A stretch of 64,000 nucleotides of DNA from CAYNRA01 sp046293395 (GCA_046293395.1 JBKBOU010000002.1:372001-436000); one strand, 5' to 3'. Counted from the first letter of the stretch, positions 8,583 through 16,150 are shown. Translations and numbers: made by a program. Notes: a model not told the origin generated them from the sequence alone.

Positions 8583-9476
8583 TTATTTCCATAATTCTTC
8601 GTCTAACCAGTTTTTAGGGAAGCCCATTTCATTTGTCTGTGCCAATGGACAGGTTTTCATTAATTCCTTAAGTCGCTCACTAAATGTTAAACCTGGACTT
8701 ATTTGTTTTAAAACATACTCTATACAAGATAATGTTGCATAAAGCTTGTTTGTATATATTGATTTGTTTTTCAAGAAAGTATGGGTCGGGTGAGTAGGAA
8801 GTTTAATTTGTATAAGTCGTCTATTCCAAACTCGTCCGTGATGAGCACAAATGTTTCTTAATGTGCTAAAGCAAAGAATCCAATTCTCAATAACTGAAAC
8901 ATCTTTAAGACCAAAATGAGAGATAACAGCTAATTTTTCAGGACTCTTTTTCAAGTTTTGAAAAATCTTTGACAATAAACCTATACTACTTACTTCTAAG
9001 CTCATCCAACTTGGTGGTTCTGTCGGATTAGTGTATTTGTTTTTGTAATGGTCAATAAATGTTTCGTTACTTCTATCTATTTCTTTTTGTAAACTACTTA
9101 AATGGTTAGCAAATCTCATTGGGTCTCTATAGAGTTCAGGCTTAAGTTGCCAATGACTTCCGTGAGTTAATGCAAAATGATAGATGATTTGAGTTCTTAG
9201 TGCGATTTCAATTTTTTCAATAGCATCAAATATCAACAGACGGAGCTTCCTGTCAAATACGTAAAGTTCTATGATTTGCTCAAATGTAACATCAACATTA
9301 AATGGTTGGTCGTCTTGGGAATTGTCTTGAAAAGGGTATGTGTAAGCTCTTAATCGGTAATAACTAATATTGGAGAGATAATTTTGAGCATTTATATCGT
9401 TGTCAAACTTTAGCCCACGATCCTTTAATCTTTCTACTTGTTCAGATATTGTGATGGGTAACTTATTGTATTTCAT
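8583..9476 (-). CDS. Abi_2 family abortive-infection protein (AbiD/AbiF-like)
   Basis: This 297-residue protein starts with the family's ISEQVERLKDRGL helix and the SYYRLRAYTYPF motif (about residues 38-49). It carries LRNICAHHGRVWNR, where R207 and H212 form the Rx4H motif of HEPN ribonucleases. Abi_2 proteins stop phage spread by arresting the infected cell, probably by RNA cleavage. This is the last gene at the low-coordinate end of the island, only eight bases from the inverted-repeat element. An attC-like site lies about 255 bases upstream of its start. No antitoxin-like partner is adjacent. Confidence 0.88.
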   Translation of the reverse strand: MKYNKLPITISEQVERLKDRGLKFDNDINAQNYLSNISYYRLRAYTYPFQDNSQDDQPFNVDVTFEQIIELYVFDRKLRLLIFDAIEKIEIALRTQIIYHFALTHGSHWQLKPELYRDPMRFANHLSSLQKEIDRSNETFIDHYKNKYTNPTEPPSWMSLEVSSIGLLSKIFQNLKKSPEKLAVISHFGLKDVSVIENWILCFSTLRNICAHHGRVWNRRLIQIKLPTHPTHTFLKNKSIYTNKLYATLSCIEYVLKQISPGLTFSERLKELMKTCPLAQTNEMGFPKNWLDEELWK

Positions 9477-9731
9477 AGGATTGTTGAATTCAAGTTAACC
9501 CTATAAAAATCGAAAACCAGCCCGGGTGCGCTGTTCAATTGGGAAGCGTGGCTGGTATTATTAACCGTAAACATACGGCATATTTTTGTAATTGCAATAG
9601 TCGTTTCCAAATTTATCTATTTGTTTATTATCATTAGTTTTGTCAATCAGTCTTTTATTCGTGTTTTTAAAGAGAATGAAATTTTGTTTTTAGACTTTCC
9701 TTCTCTTAAGTTGTACGGTCGTCCTACCATT
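9477..9731. other. Non-coding stretch upstream of the Abi_2 gene
   Basis: No convincing gene was seen. A short inverted repeat, ACCAGCC (9516-9522) with GGCTGGT (9550-9556), could be a relic of a cassette site or a hairpin in the Abi_2 leader. The rest is A/T-rich with no recognisable element. Confidence 0.4.
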
Positions 9732-9884
9732 GGCTATAACGGTCTCGGCTATGCGAAGGACGGGATTTTAACCACTGAACTTTCTTAGAAGAGCCGCCTT
9801 TCAATTTCCTGATTTCCTGTCAACAAAGCACCGAAACCCAGCTTGTGGGAAGCTGATATTAGCAACAGAGGTTCTCGTTAGTAT
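9732..9884. repeat. attC-like imperfect palindrome 1
   Basis: The left half is GGCTATAACGGTCTCGG followed by CTATGCGAAGGACGGG. The right half (9831-9884) has CCGAAACCC, GGGAAGCTGATATTAGC and CTCGTTAGTA. The outer ends TAACG/CGTTA are complementary; the inner arms pair only partly. The stop of the truncated gene at 9878-10111 lies inside its right end, the gene-then-attC order of an integron cassette read on the minus strand. The left half shares its first 16 or so bases with the site at 15290. Confidence 0.5.
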
Positions 9885-10067
9885 TTTTTAATCAACAAAG
9901 TATATTTCACTGTCGAGTCCGGTTTATAGACTGGCATTGGAAAATATCCCTCGGGCTTTAGACACGGCATGTTATCAATGCTTTGTGGCGTTTTAACAAT
10001 TTTATTCAGATTTTGTCCAAAACTTACATTTTTATCTGTCAATTCAAGGGGAAGAAATCTTTTGTTT
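9781..10067. repeat. Direct repeat copy A of a segment also at 14761-15049
   Basis: About 287 bases match 14761-15049 in the same orientation with only around a dozen differences by eye. The first differences are a two-base indel (TTCTTAGAAG versus TTCTTAGCGAAG). The repeat covers the right half of a palindromic site and the 3' two-thirds of a small secreted-protein gene. The match stops near 10067, inside the coding frame. Confidence 0.85.
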
Positions 10068-10111
10068 CTTATTGCGGAAAACCAGTTGCTCCTAAAAGTA
10101 TTGTTTTTCAA
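9878..10111 (-). pseudogene. 5'-truncated copy of the 130-residue secreted protein gene
   Basis: The last 58 or so residues (from KRFLPLELTDKNVSF to YTLLIKKY) are nearly identical to the C-terminus of the protein encoded at 14860-15252. The first 19 residues, from MKNNTFRSN, are unrelated and there is no signal peptide, so the 5' end was replaced. It is probably not exported and probably non-functional. It marks the junction of a duplication or cassette rearrangement. Confidence 0.7.
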
Positions 10112-10142
10112 TCACCACTATTTAGAAATATCTATTTCATAT

Positions 10143-10634
10143 TTATTCTTTTTTTAATTCTCTGATACAAATAAAAACCATTCTTAGACTGTCTGCATTG
10201 TCAAAATTCGTTAACAACTCAAGGCCCTGTGAGAAACCAACTGAATTTTGCTTTATCTGTTCAACAGTTTCAACAATAGTTTTTACGTTATTTATTGAGT
10301 CCTTGGTTTCTTTGGTTGTTATTACCATATCCAACGTAATTGTGGCGCCATTCAAAAAAGTACTTGCTTGTGACTGTGCCTTAACTTGTGCCACACGATT
10401 CATAGTGGATTCGCTTGTGTATTTAGCTTTTTCCAGACTGATAACAGAAACTAAATACTGATGATCGTAATCGTCCATTATTTTAACACCCTCAAAAGGG
10501 GTTGCGGTGTACATCCTTTTGATAAAATTACTTAAAGCGATTTTGTCGTCATCGAATGATTGGGCTTGGGAACTTGTGAACAAGAACAAAATCAAAAAAG
10601 AGGTAATGATTATTTTTAAATTGACTTTTTCCAT
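10143..10634 (-). CDS. Secreted protein of unknown function
   Basis: The protein has 163 residues with a Sec signal peptide (IIITSFLILFLFTSSQAQ, cleavage near residue 25). The mature region has a NFIKRMYTATPFEGVKIMDDY segment and a Thr/Val-rich C-terminus. I do not recognise the family. It overlaps the end of the upstream GIY-YIG-like gene by 19 bases, so both probably travel as one unit. Confidence 0.65.
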   Translation of the reverse strand: MEKVNLKIIITSFLILFLFTSSQAQSFDDDKIALSNFIKRMYTATPFEGVKIMDDYDHQYLVSVISLEKAKYTSESTMNRVAQVKAQSQASTFLNGATITLDMVITTKETKDSINNVKTIVETVEQIKQNSVGFSQGLELLTNFDNADSLRMVFICIRELKKE

Positions 10635-11083
10635 TTTGGATACTTTTGTTTTATTTCTTCTTTTATTTTCCTCTCAATATCATTTGGATTTTGTTTAGGC
10701 CACTCTGAGATAAACCAATATATCTTTATCCCATAGACAAACTTGTTTTCCACGTACCAAGTCCATAATTTAGCTCGTGTAATGTCTTTCTTTTTCTCAA
10801 ATTCCGGATGGTTTGATGGTATAGAAGTTGTTGCCACCAGCCTTTTAGGTAATTGGTGATAATTAAGCGTTGGATTACCTTTATTATCTGTAACGCCTGC
10901 TTTACCATAATAAAGTAAATCTTGATCTTCACCTTTTTTGTTCAGAGAATAAACTAGATATACCCCAGGTCTAAATGGGATATTTGATTCATATATAGCT
11001 TCAGCATAATTTTTCCCATTCTTTAATATTACGAAACCTTTGGTTGGTAGTTGTTCAAGAAATTTAAAATCATTCAATTTCAT
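10616..11083 (-). CDS. GIY-YIG-like domain protein
   Basis: In this 155-residue protein, PGVYLVYS (GVY at 40-42) and LLYYGKAG (YYG at 58-60) fit the two strands that name the GIY-YIG nuclease fold. R81 sits where the catalytic Arg is expected, and a Glu-rich helix (DIERKIKEEIKQ, about residue 136) may supply the metal-binding Glu. It could be a small DNA nuclease or a non-catalytic relative. Gene order suggests co-expression with the secreted protein that overlaps its 3' end. No partner methylase or toxin is seen beside it. Confidence 0.6.
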   Translation of the reverse strand: MKLNDFKFLEQLPTKGFVILKNGKNYAEAIYESNIPFRPGVYLVYSLNKKGEDQDLLYYGKAGVTDNKGNPTLNYHQLPKRLVATTSIPSNHPEFEKKKDITRAKLWTWYVENKFVYGIKIYWFISEWPKQNPNDIERKIKEEIKQKYPKWKKSI

Positions 11084-11167
11084 AGACCTTGTTTTTTTAT
11101 TTAATACAATTACAATAGAACTGCACTGATGAGTTATAATAGATAGAGTAACTCAAAATAGGTAATA

Positions 11168-12367
11168 TCAATTTTGTCTTTTTCGGTTGACTTTATATTG
11201 GGATATTTTTTTTAAATCATCAAGATTTCTAACATCATTAAACTCATAAATGGCAACGACTTGACCAACTAATTTTAATATCTCTGCAAATGAAATTTCA
11301 TTTTTCGCTCCAACTACACCTTCTGGAAATACCCGAATGGCATCTCCCCTATTTATTAGATAAAATAAATCCTTGTCATAGATACATGGATAACATCCAT
11401 CAATATAATTTGGCCCCCTTCTTCCTAAATTCCTGTAATTAAACTCCAACATAAGATAGTTTTGTACACGCTGTTGGATTTCTTGTTCACGCTGTTGGAT
11501 TTCTTCTTCCTTAAAAGTATACCAATTTCTTTCGCGTGTTTTAAATTTACTTAAAGAGAATACCTCAATACCATTGCGTACTTCAAAGTTTTGGATTCCA
11601 TAAACTAAGTGTGCAAAAATCTCATTCAAAAGCTTTAACGATTCTTCATTCCTAAAGTGCAGTATTTGTGGCTTTTTATCATTTATTTGAAAAGCAAATG
11701 TAGATTTGCGTAATTTCATATAGTTTTTTACCTCTTCCTTTGGCATTGCTAGTTCTATTATAGTTTTTTGAAAAAGCAATGCCCAGTTTTTTAAATTTGT
11801 ATTTGCTCGACATGATATTTTTATTGGAATATTATAAAGCAAATTAGATGATTTGCTTAGTGTAGGATTAAAAACTTTAATTTCATAATCAAATGATGAT
11901 GCTGAAAATCTCATTAAAGTTTGTTTCAAGTTATTTAAACAGGTTATTTCATTTTTAGCAGACAATTCTTGATTTTGAATGTTTAATGCAAAGAGACCGC
12001 CTTTAAACTCAACAGCAACACCTTTACTCTCAACGAACGATATTAATTTTGTAACTGAAACAGTTGCTTTTAATGAAGCAGCAAAACCTCCATTAGGGGT
12101 TTGTACTTCGGAAATTATTTCAAACTTCTGAATATTTCCATTGGCTACTGATACAATTTCATCTTTTACTAAATTATCATTCAATATTTCGGTCTTTGAT
12201 GATATGAAAGTACCAAAGGCCTGTTCAATGGCACTTCTTAAAGCATTTTGTTTAGCTTCATCTTGCGTTTTGCCTTGCCCACTTACTACAAGGGTTACAG
12301 TTTTATCATCTTGTGCATAAGCATTGATACTTAGTGCAAGGGACATAAGTAAAATTAATCGCTTCAT
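11168..12367 (-). CDS. Secreted protein with FlgT-N/LPP20-like domain
   Basis: The protein has 399 residues. A signal peptide (MKRLILLMSLALSINAYAQ) is followed by VSGQGKTQDEAKQNALRSAIEQAFGTFISSKTE, which resembles the N-terminal domain of flagellar assembly protein T and LPP20-type proteins. Residues 150-399 are unassigned. A heptad repeat (EEEIQQREQEIQQR) near residue 290 comes from a 21-bp tandem DNA repeat. It is the last gene of a run of four genes, three of them with signal peptides, and starts four bases after the small gene at 12371-12586. No flagellar genes are present, so the FlgT likeness indicates fold only. Confidence 0.65.
   Translation of the reverse strand: MKRLILLMSLALSINAYAQDDKTVTLVVSGQGKTQDEAKQNALRSAIEQAFGTFISSKTEILNDNLVKDEIVSVANGNIQKFEIISEVQTPNGGFAASLKATVSVTKLISFVESKGVAVEFKGGLFALNIQNQELSAKNEITCLNNLKQTLMRFSASSFDYEIKVFNPTLSKSSNLLYNIPIKISCRANTNLKNWALLFQKTIIELAMPKEEVKNYMKLRKSTFAFQINDKKPQILHFRNEESLKLLNEIFAHLVYGIQNFEVRNGIEVFSLSKFKTRERNWYTFKEEEIQQREQEIQQRVQNYLMLEFNYRNLGRRGPNYIDGCYPCIYDKDLFYLINRGDAIRVFPEGVVGAKNEISFAEILKLVGQVVAIYEFNDVRNLDDLKKISQYKVNRKRQN
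11467..11508. repeat. Two tandem 21-bp repeats inside the FlgT-like gene
   Basis: The unit CACGCTGTTGGATTTCTTGT plus one base occurs twice in a row with one change. It encodes repeated EIQQREQ/EIQQRVQ heptads on the minus strand. It is in frame, so copy-number change would lengthen a coiled coil without breaking the gene. Confidence 0.8.
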
Positions 12368-12370
12368 TCT

Positions 12371-12586
12371 TTATTTGATTAAAAGTTTAAATTTGTTTTT
12401 GGCTTCTTCCGCGGTTTTACTTGAAATTTTGTTTTGGGAAGAAAAGGTATCAATTACGTTACACCAATAATCATAGCTACATGTTTTGGTGTTGCTTGGT
12501 TTTTTCTTCGTGAGATTTAAAGCAAACTTTGCTTTAGCAGCAATGCAAGGTGAAATTTGGGTTTTTGTTCCTTTAAAATAGTCCAT
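12371..12586 (-). CDS. Small Lys/Cys-containing protein of unknown function
   Basis: The protein has 71 residues and lies between two secreted-protein genes with gaps of three and two bases, which supports it being real. It has no signal peptide. Four cysteines (SPCIAAKAK, KTCSYDYWCN) may bind metal or form disulfides. The C-terminal half (SSKTAEEAKNKFKLLIK) looks helical. I do not recognise the family. Confidence 0.5.
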   Translation of the reverse strand: MDYFKGTKTQISPCIAAKAKFALNLTKKKPSNTKTCSYDYWCNVIDTFSSQNKISSKTAEEAKNKFKLLIK

Positions 12587-12588
12587 AA

Positions 12589-13632
12589 TTACCTCCAGTA
12601 AATGTTATTATATGTAATAGTTTTAGGTTGATTTTTGGCATATTCCACAGCCACATCCCGATAAGCAGTTACACAAATTTTATCTAGCTCATAATTTCGT
12701 TGAGATTGATTTTCTCGATAAGTATCATCTCGTTTTGACTTTTCTTCGGCTATTCTAACTTGTTCTTTCTGAGCCGCAATTTTATCAGCATACTGTTTCA
12801 TTTTAAATTCCCAACGAGCTTTTTCATCTGCTTTGAGTTTAGCATCAATTGATTTAATAAATGTATCTACCTCTTTTTGACAAGTTGCCATGGGGTTTAT
12901 TGTGCTTAAAATATCTCCCGACCTTTCTGCTCCTTCTGGTGTTTGACTAGCTGACCAAGTAACTTTTGCTTCATTTAATTTTACTCTGCAGTCTGCATCA
13001 ATTTTCATTTGGTAAATATGGGTAAGAGTATCTAAGCAATTAAAATAGCAATCTTTACAAACATCAGGTACAAGTGATAGCTGGTAAATTGCTTCATCAT
13101 ACTTTTCTTGCTTTACCAATGTTTGGGCATCTTTGATAATGAAATCACAGTTGGTGCTGTAATAATTAATGATTTTTGTTTTACCCTCTTCTAAAAAAGC
13201 TATCACTTCTTTATTTTTGGGGTTAATGGTTTTAAATGCTTCTATAAATGCTTTGTTTTCATTTATACCAACTCCTTTCAAACTTAATGTTGCATTTGAA
13301 AAAATTGTATTAGTAACAGCATCGCCAACAAAAATCGTAATTTCAATATTTTGAGCAATCATTTGCGGAGGACCTGCAATAATATCTTTTGTACCAATAT
13401 TTACATTTGCAGTTATAATAAATCTCGGGTTAGACTGGCTACCTCCCATTCCATTATGACTTGTAATTTGATTTAGCTTGGTTAAGAGCAAGTTTTTTGC
13501 TTCTGTTGGTATTGCTATGTTATCAGGCAAATAAGTATTTAAAACAATTCTTCCAAAGTCATCCAATTTCACTTGTGCATTACTTGTAATTGCGGCAATA
13601 GTTAAAATGAGTACTGCTATAAAATTTTTCAT
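12589..13632 (-). CDS. Secreted protein of unknown function
   Basis: The protein has 347 residues with a signal peptide (MKNFIAVLILTIAAITSNAQ). The first half is a beta-rich domain (KLDDFGRIVLNTYL, NPRFIITANVNIGTKDI). Next is a helical segment with CDFIIKDAQTL and KEKYDEAIYQLSLVPDVCKDCYFNCLD, which resembles a TPR-type helix pair with a Cys cluster, and then a charged coiled coil (about residues 265-315). The layout resembles secreted proteins that accompany FlgT-like partners in Bacteroidota, but I cannot name a family. It starts five bases after the gene at 13638. Confidence 0.6.
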   Translation of the reverse strand: MKNFIAVLILTIAAITSNAQVKLDDFGRIVLNTYLPDNIAIPTEAKNLLLTKLNQITSHNGMGGSQSNPRFIITANVNIGTKDIIAGPPQMIAQNIEITIFVGDAVTNTIFSNATLSLKGVGINENKAFIEAFKTINPKNKEVIAFLEEGKTKIINYYSTNCDFIIKDAQTLVKQEKYDEAIYQLSLVPDVCKDCYFNCLDTLTHIYQMKIDADCRVKLNEAKVTWSASQTPEGAERSGDILSTINPMATCQKEVDTFIKSIDAKLKADEKARWEFKMKQYADKIAAQKEQVRIAEEKSKRDDTYRENQSQRNYELDKICVTAYRDVAVEYAKNQPKTITYNNIYWR

Positions 13633-13637
13633 ATTTT

Positions 13638-14594
13638 TTATTTTTCACCCAAAACAAGGATTGCTTCTCCTAATCCACGGGTCATTAGTTTAACTTCAAA
13701 ATTAAATGGGGCTGCCTTTAAATACTTTTGTAAGGACTTTGCAAATTGGCGTGCATCAATGGCATTGTTGTTAGCATCGTACAATGGTATTCGCACTTGG
13801 TCGAATCGAATAATATTTTCAGTTGCATCACTCATGTTAAATCTTTCTTTTACGGTGTTTTTTTGTAGCCATTCATTTACATAATCCGTTATTTCGTTTC
13901 CATCAATCTCAGTTTCCATGTTGTTTTCCCAGCTGTTCCATTTTTTTACTGTCAAAAGTATTTCTCTTCCATTATTAAACATATCATCAAAATGAGATTG
14001 TAGTTGAACAGCAAAAGGATCAATGTTTGCTAAAATTGCATTTTGTAGTAATACTGGAACAATATCGGTATTATTTGGAGTGCCATTTCCAGTTGAAGAT
14101 GCAATACGCTTGCTAGTGTATGTATCAAAGGCTTCTAATACAAAAGATATAACTTTTCCATTATCGGTTTTTGTTACTTTCCACCAAATTTGAATAACAA
14201 TATCAGCTTTGGCTTTATTCTTTAATTTATCTAAAGGGCTCTCGGAAATGGAATAACCACTCGCAGTGCTTATTGTCATATTATCTTCAGCATTGCGTGC
14301 TTCAATTGCTTTCAATTCCTGCTCTGCATCTTTTAGTGGGAAGCCCCTGTCAATCATTAAAGAGCCGATTTTACTGATAACCTGACCTAACTCTGTATCC
14401 TCTTGAAAAGCTTGTTTGTAATTCGGAACTTTTTGTTTGGTGCCTTGATTATCAAACTCGGTCATAAAATAACGCTGCGCGCACCAGTTGTCACTGGGTA
14501 AAATCATTAAGGTTGGCTTTTTAGCTTGTGCAAATAGTGTATTTATTGAAACTAGCAGACCAAAAGCTATTACTATAAAGTGTAATTTTTTCAT
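13638..14594 (-). CDS. Secreted protein, possibly DUF6175-like
   Basis: The protein has 318 residues from the ATG at 14594, which is preferred over the ATG at 14606 because it begins at the signal peptide (MKKLHFIVIAFGLLVSINTLFAQ). The mature protein has LMILPSDNWCAQRYFMTEFD, a DIVIQIWWKVTK strand, and an RGLGEAILVLGEK C-terminus. The pattern resembles DUF6175 proteins as I remember them, with moderate certainty. It is the first intact gene of the run and is preceded directly by a broken coding fragment, so the original operon was probably longer. Confidence 0.55.
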   Translation of the reverse strand: MKKLHFIVIAFGLLVSINTLFAQAKKPTLMILPSDNWCAQRYFMTEFDNQGTKQKVPNYKQAFQEDTELGQVISKIGSLMIDRGFPLKDAEQELKAIEARNAEDNMTISTASGYSISESPLDKLKNKAKADIVIQIWWKVTKTDNGKVISFVLEAFDTYTSKRIASSTGNGTPNNTDIVPVLLQNAILANIDPFAVQLQSHFDDMFNNGREILLTVKKWNSWENNMETEIDGNEITDYVNEWLQKNTVKERFNMSDATENIIRFDQVRIPLYDANNNAIDARQFAKSLQKYLKAAPFNFEVKLMTRGLGEAILVLGEK

Positions 14595-14595
14595 T

Positions 14596-14762
14596 TTAGA
14601 ATCCATTAGTAAGTGATTTGATTATTTTTTGTTCTTCTAGGTATTTTCGAAGTTCGTTTTTTGAAATAGATACTTGGTATACTTTCCATTTTTTAAATCC
14701 TAAGTTAGCTGGCAATGTGCTTTCAGTTGCAGAACTTCTGGTAAACATTGACCACTTACCTT
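14596..14762 (-). pseudogene. 3' fragment of an upstream gene cut by the duplicated segment
   Basis: The frame reads GKWSMFTRSSATESTLPANL then FKKWKVYQVSISKNELRKYL and ends one base before the next start. Upstream the same frame runs into the direct repeat at 14761 with no credible start. It looks like the C-terminus of a former fourth secreted or cytoplasmic protein in this cluster, truncated when the repeat segment was joined. Protein identity is unknown. Confidence 0.4.
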
Positions 14763-15049
14763 TCTTAGCGAAGAGCCGCCTTTCAATTTCCTGATTTCCT
14801 GTCAACAAGGTACCGAGACCCGGCTTGCGGGAAGCTGATATTAGCAACAGAGGTTCTCGTTAGTATTTTTTAATCAACAAAGTATATTTCGCTGTCGAGT
14901 CCGGTTTATAGACTGGCATTGGAAAATATCCCTCGGGCTTTAGACACGGCATGTTATCAAATGTTTGTGGCGTTTTAACAATTTTATTCAGATTTTGTCC
15001 AAAACTTACATTTTTATCTGTCAATTTAAGGGGAAGAAATCTTTTGTCT
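14761..15049. repeat. Direct repeat copy B (matches 9781-10067)
   Basis: This copy contains the right half of a palindromic site (GAGACCCGGCTTGCGGG, then GAAGCTGATATTAGC and CTCGTTAG) and the 3' part of the intact 130-residue protein gene. The left half of the palindrome, present at the other copy (9732-9765), is missing here. The junction at 14761 is therefore a recombination point. Confidence 0.85.
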
Positions 15050-15252
15050 TTTAAAGGATTATTGAACATTTTTTTACTGTTCATAGAATCAGAAAGACTC
15101 AAAGACTTTGTCCCATTATTCAATGAAAGTGACTTAAAAGTAGTGTCAATTTGAAATCGATTATTTTGAAGTTGACTATCAAATTGTGAAAATGTCGGAA
15201 GATTATATCCGATTATCAAAATTGTCAATAAAAATATCTTTCTCATACTCAT
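14860..15252 (-). CDS. Small secreted protein of unknown function
   Basis: The protein has 130 residues with a signal peptide (RKIFLLTILIIGYNLPTFSQ). A Ser/Leu/Asn-rich linker follows, then a compact C-terminal part (KNVSFGQNLNKIVKTPQTF, DNMPCLKPEGYFPMPVYKPD) ending TLLIKKY. I do not recognise the family. The C-terminal two-thirds is duplicated at 9878-10111. ATGs at 15252 and 15246 are both possible. Its stop lies in the right end of a palindromic site. Confidence 0.65.
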   Translation of the reverse strand: MSMRKIFLLTILIIGYNLPTFSQFDSQLQNNRFQIDTTFKSLSLNNGTKSLSLSDSMNSKKMFNNPLKDKRFLPLKLTDKNVSFGQNLNKIVKTPQTFDNMPCLKPEGYFPMPVYKPDSTAKYTLLIKKY

Positions 15253-15289
15253 TTATTTTACTTGTGTGTCTGTCAAAATTACCTTTGTT

Positions 15290-15424
15290 GCTATAACGGT
15301 CTCGGCTATGCGTAGTTGCGGGATTTAGCACTTAACTTTGCAAGTACACACCAAACTGAAAATTCGCGCGGATTTTCAGAAGTAGGCGAGAACAAGCAAT
15401 TACTTATAGCATTGTTGTAAGTAG
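15290..15424. repeat. attC-like imperfect palindrome 2
   Basis: The left half is GCTATAACGGTCTCGGCTA, then TGCGTAGTTGCGGG. The right arm CAAGCAATTACTTATAGC (about 15393-15410) pairs with GCTATGCGTAGTTGCGGG at about 13 of 18 positions. It is followed by ATTGTTGTAAG opposite the TAACGG core. It lies directly downstream of the small gene at 15428-15523 on the minus strand. Confidence 0.6.
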
Positions 15425-15427
15425 TTT

Positions 15428-15523
15428 TTATTCCTTAAACTCACGAATCCAATCATTTGCAAATTTAATGAAGTCGCCTATAGGCATTTCCTCAATTTCG
15501 TCTTCAGTTTGTTCAAATGCCAT
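15428..15523 (-). CDS. 31-residue acidic small protein
   Basis: An ATG at 15523 opens a frame reading MAFEQTEDEIEEMPIGDF then IKFANDWIREFKE and stop. The composition is strongly acidic with a likely amphipathic helix. It follows the DUF2188-type gene by 12 bases and ends four bases before an attC-like site, so it fits as the second gene of a two-gene cassette. Function is unknown; an antitoxin-like or accessory role is speculation. Confidence 0.45.
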   Translation of the reverse strand: MAFEQTEDEIEEMPIGDFIKFANDWIREFKE

Positions 15524-15535
15524 AAAGGAGTTTAA

Positions 15536-15796
15536 TTATTTAGCTAGAGACACTCGTTCTTCAATTTCTCCAGTTTTTTTTATGAATTATAACTTCTCCT
15601 TCAATTTTGTCAGCTGTCTCTCTTGCAAATTCGATAGCACCAACTTTTGTGGTAAACACTCTTGTCGCTCTAGTATTTCCATCAGCAACTACAATCCACT
15701 TTTGACCATCGCCAGTTATCACGTGGTATTTGCGTGAATTAACTGATACGGCTACTCTTATGCCAAGTTTTTTGTATATATTCTTTTCTTTGACAT
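15536..15796 (-). pseudogene. DUF2188 protein gene with two homopolymer frameshifts
   Basis: The core KYHVITGDGQKWIVVADGNT then RATRVFTTKVGAIEFARETA and GEVIIHKK is a DUF2188 domain. The ATG at 15796 (MSKKRIYTKK) is one base out of frame with the core across an A6 run (T6 at 15768-15773). The core frame ends early after an A8 run (T8 at 15574-15581); with seven A it would continue TGEIEERVSLAK to a stop at 15536. The two shifts compensate. Either the gene is decaying or the homopolymers vary. A TTG at 15803 would give an in-frame but unusual start. Confidence 0.6.
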
Positions 15797-15856
15797 AACT
15801 CAAATATACAATTTTGTTTAAAACAAAGCTCTTTGTTAGTGGTATTTTTTAAAATT

Positions 15857-15990
15857 ACTTACAATACTTCGCGGTTTGGCGAAGGCGGCGATTTCGGAGA
15901 CGAAAAACTTTCAACCAAGCACAAACTTTGATAGAATCGGACCCTCACAAACCACTGAACCCTAACTGTTTTAGATTGTGTGTTGGCTAT
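15857..15990. repeat. attC-like site 3, degenerate
   Basis: The left half (ACTTACAATACTTCGCGG then TTTGGCGAAGGCGG) shares CGCGGTTTGGCGAAGG with the site at 16672. The right half (ACCACTGAACCCTAACTG ... GTGTTGGCTAT) pairs poorly with it. The position, directly after the 53-residue gene whose stop it overlaps, is the same as for the better palindromes. It may be a hybrid of two sites. Confidence 0.4.
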
Positions 15991-16148
15991 AGTGCTTTTT
16001 TATCAAGCTTTGGAAGTCCAACTTTTTTCAACATTTCATTCGCTTTTTCTAATTTCTTAGGAAAAAGAACTTTATCGTTAAAAAAGTCCAGTGACTTATC
16101 TACCAACACAACGGATTTCTTTTTTGTATGAATGTCTTTTAATCCCAT
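15987..16148 (-). CDS. 53-residue basic small protein paired with DUF6934
   Basis: The ATG at 16148 gives MGLKDIHTKKKSVVLVDKSL, then DFFNDKVLFPKKLEKANEML and KKVGLPKLDKKAL before the stop. It is rich in lysine and follows the DUF6934-type gene by two bases, so the two are translationally linked. I recall similar small genes beside DUF6934 genes in Bacteroidota, with moderate certainty. Function is unknown; the basic-small plus larger-protein layout is compatible with a toxin-antitoxin-like pair but does not prove it. Confidence 0.6.
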   Translation of the reverse strand: MGLKDIHTKKKSVVLVDKSLDFFNDKVLFPKKLEKANEMLKKVGLPKLDKKAL

Positions 16149-16150
16149 TG

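Noticed and set aside
11168..12367. Flagellar assembly gene
   Set aside because: Only the N-terminal domain resembles FlgT; no other flagellar gene is in the window and the C-terminal 250 residues do not match.
14596..14847. Complete 83-residue gene on the minus strand
   Set aside because: Its first part runs through the duplicated repeat and palindrome half, its start would be TTG, and only the last 55 codons look like protein.
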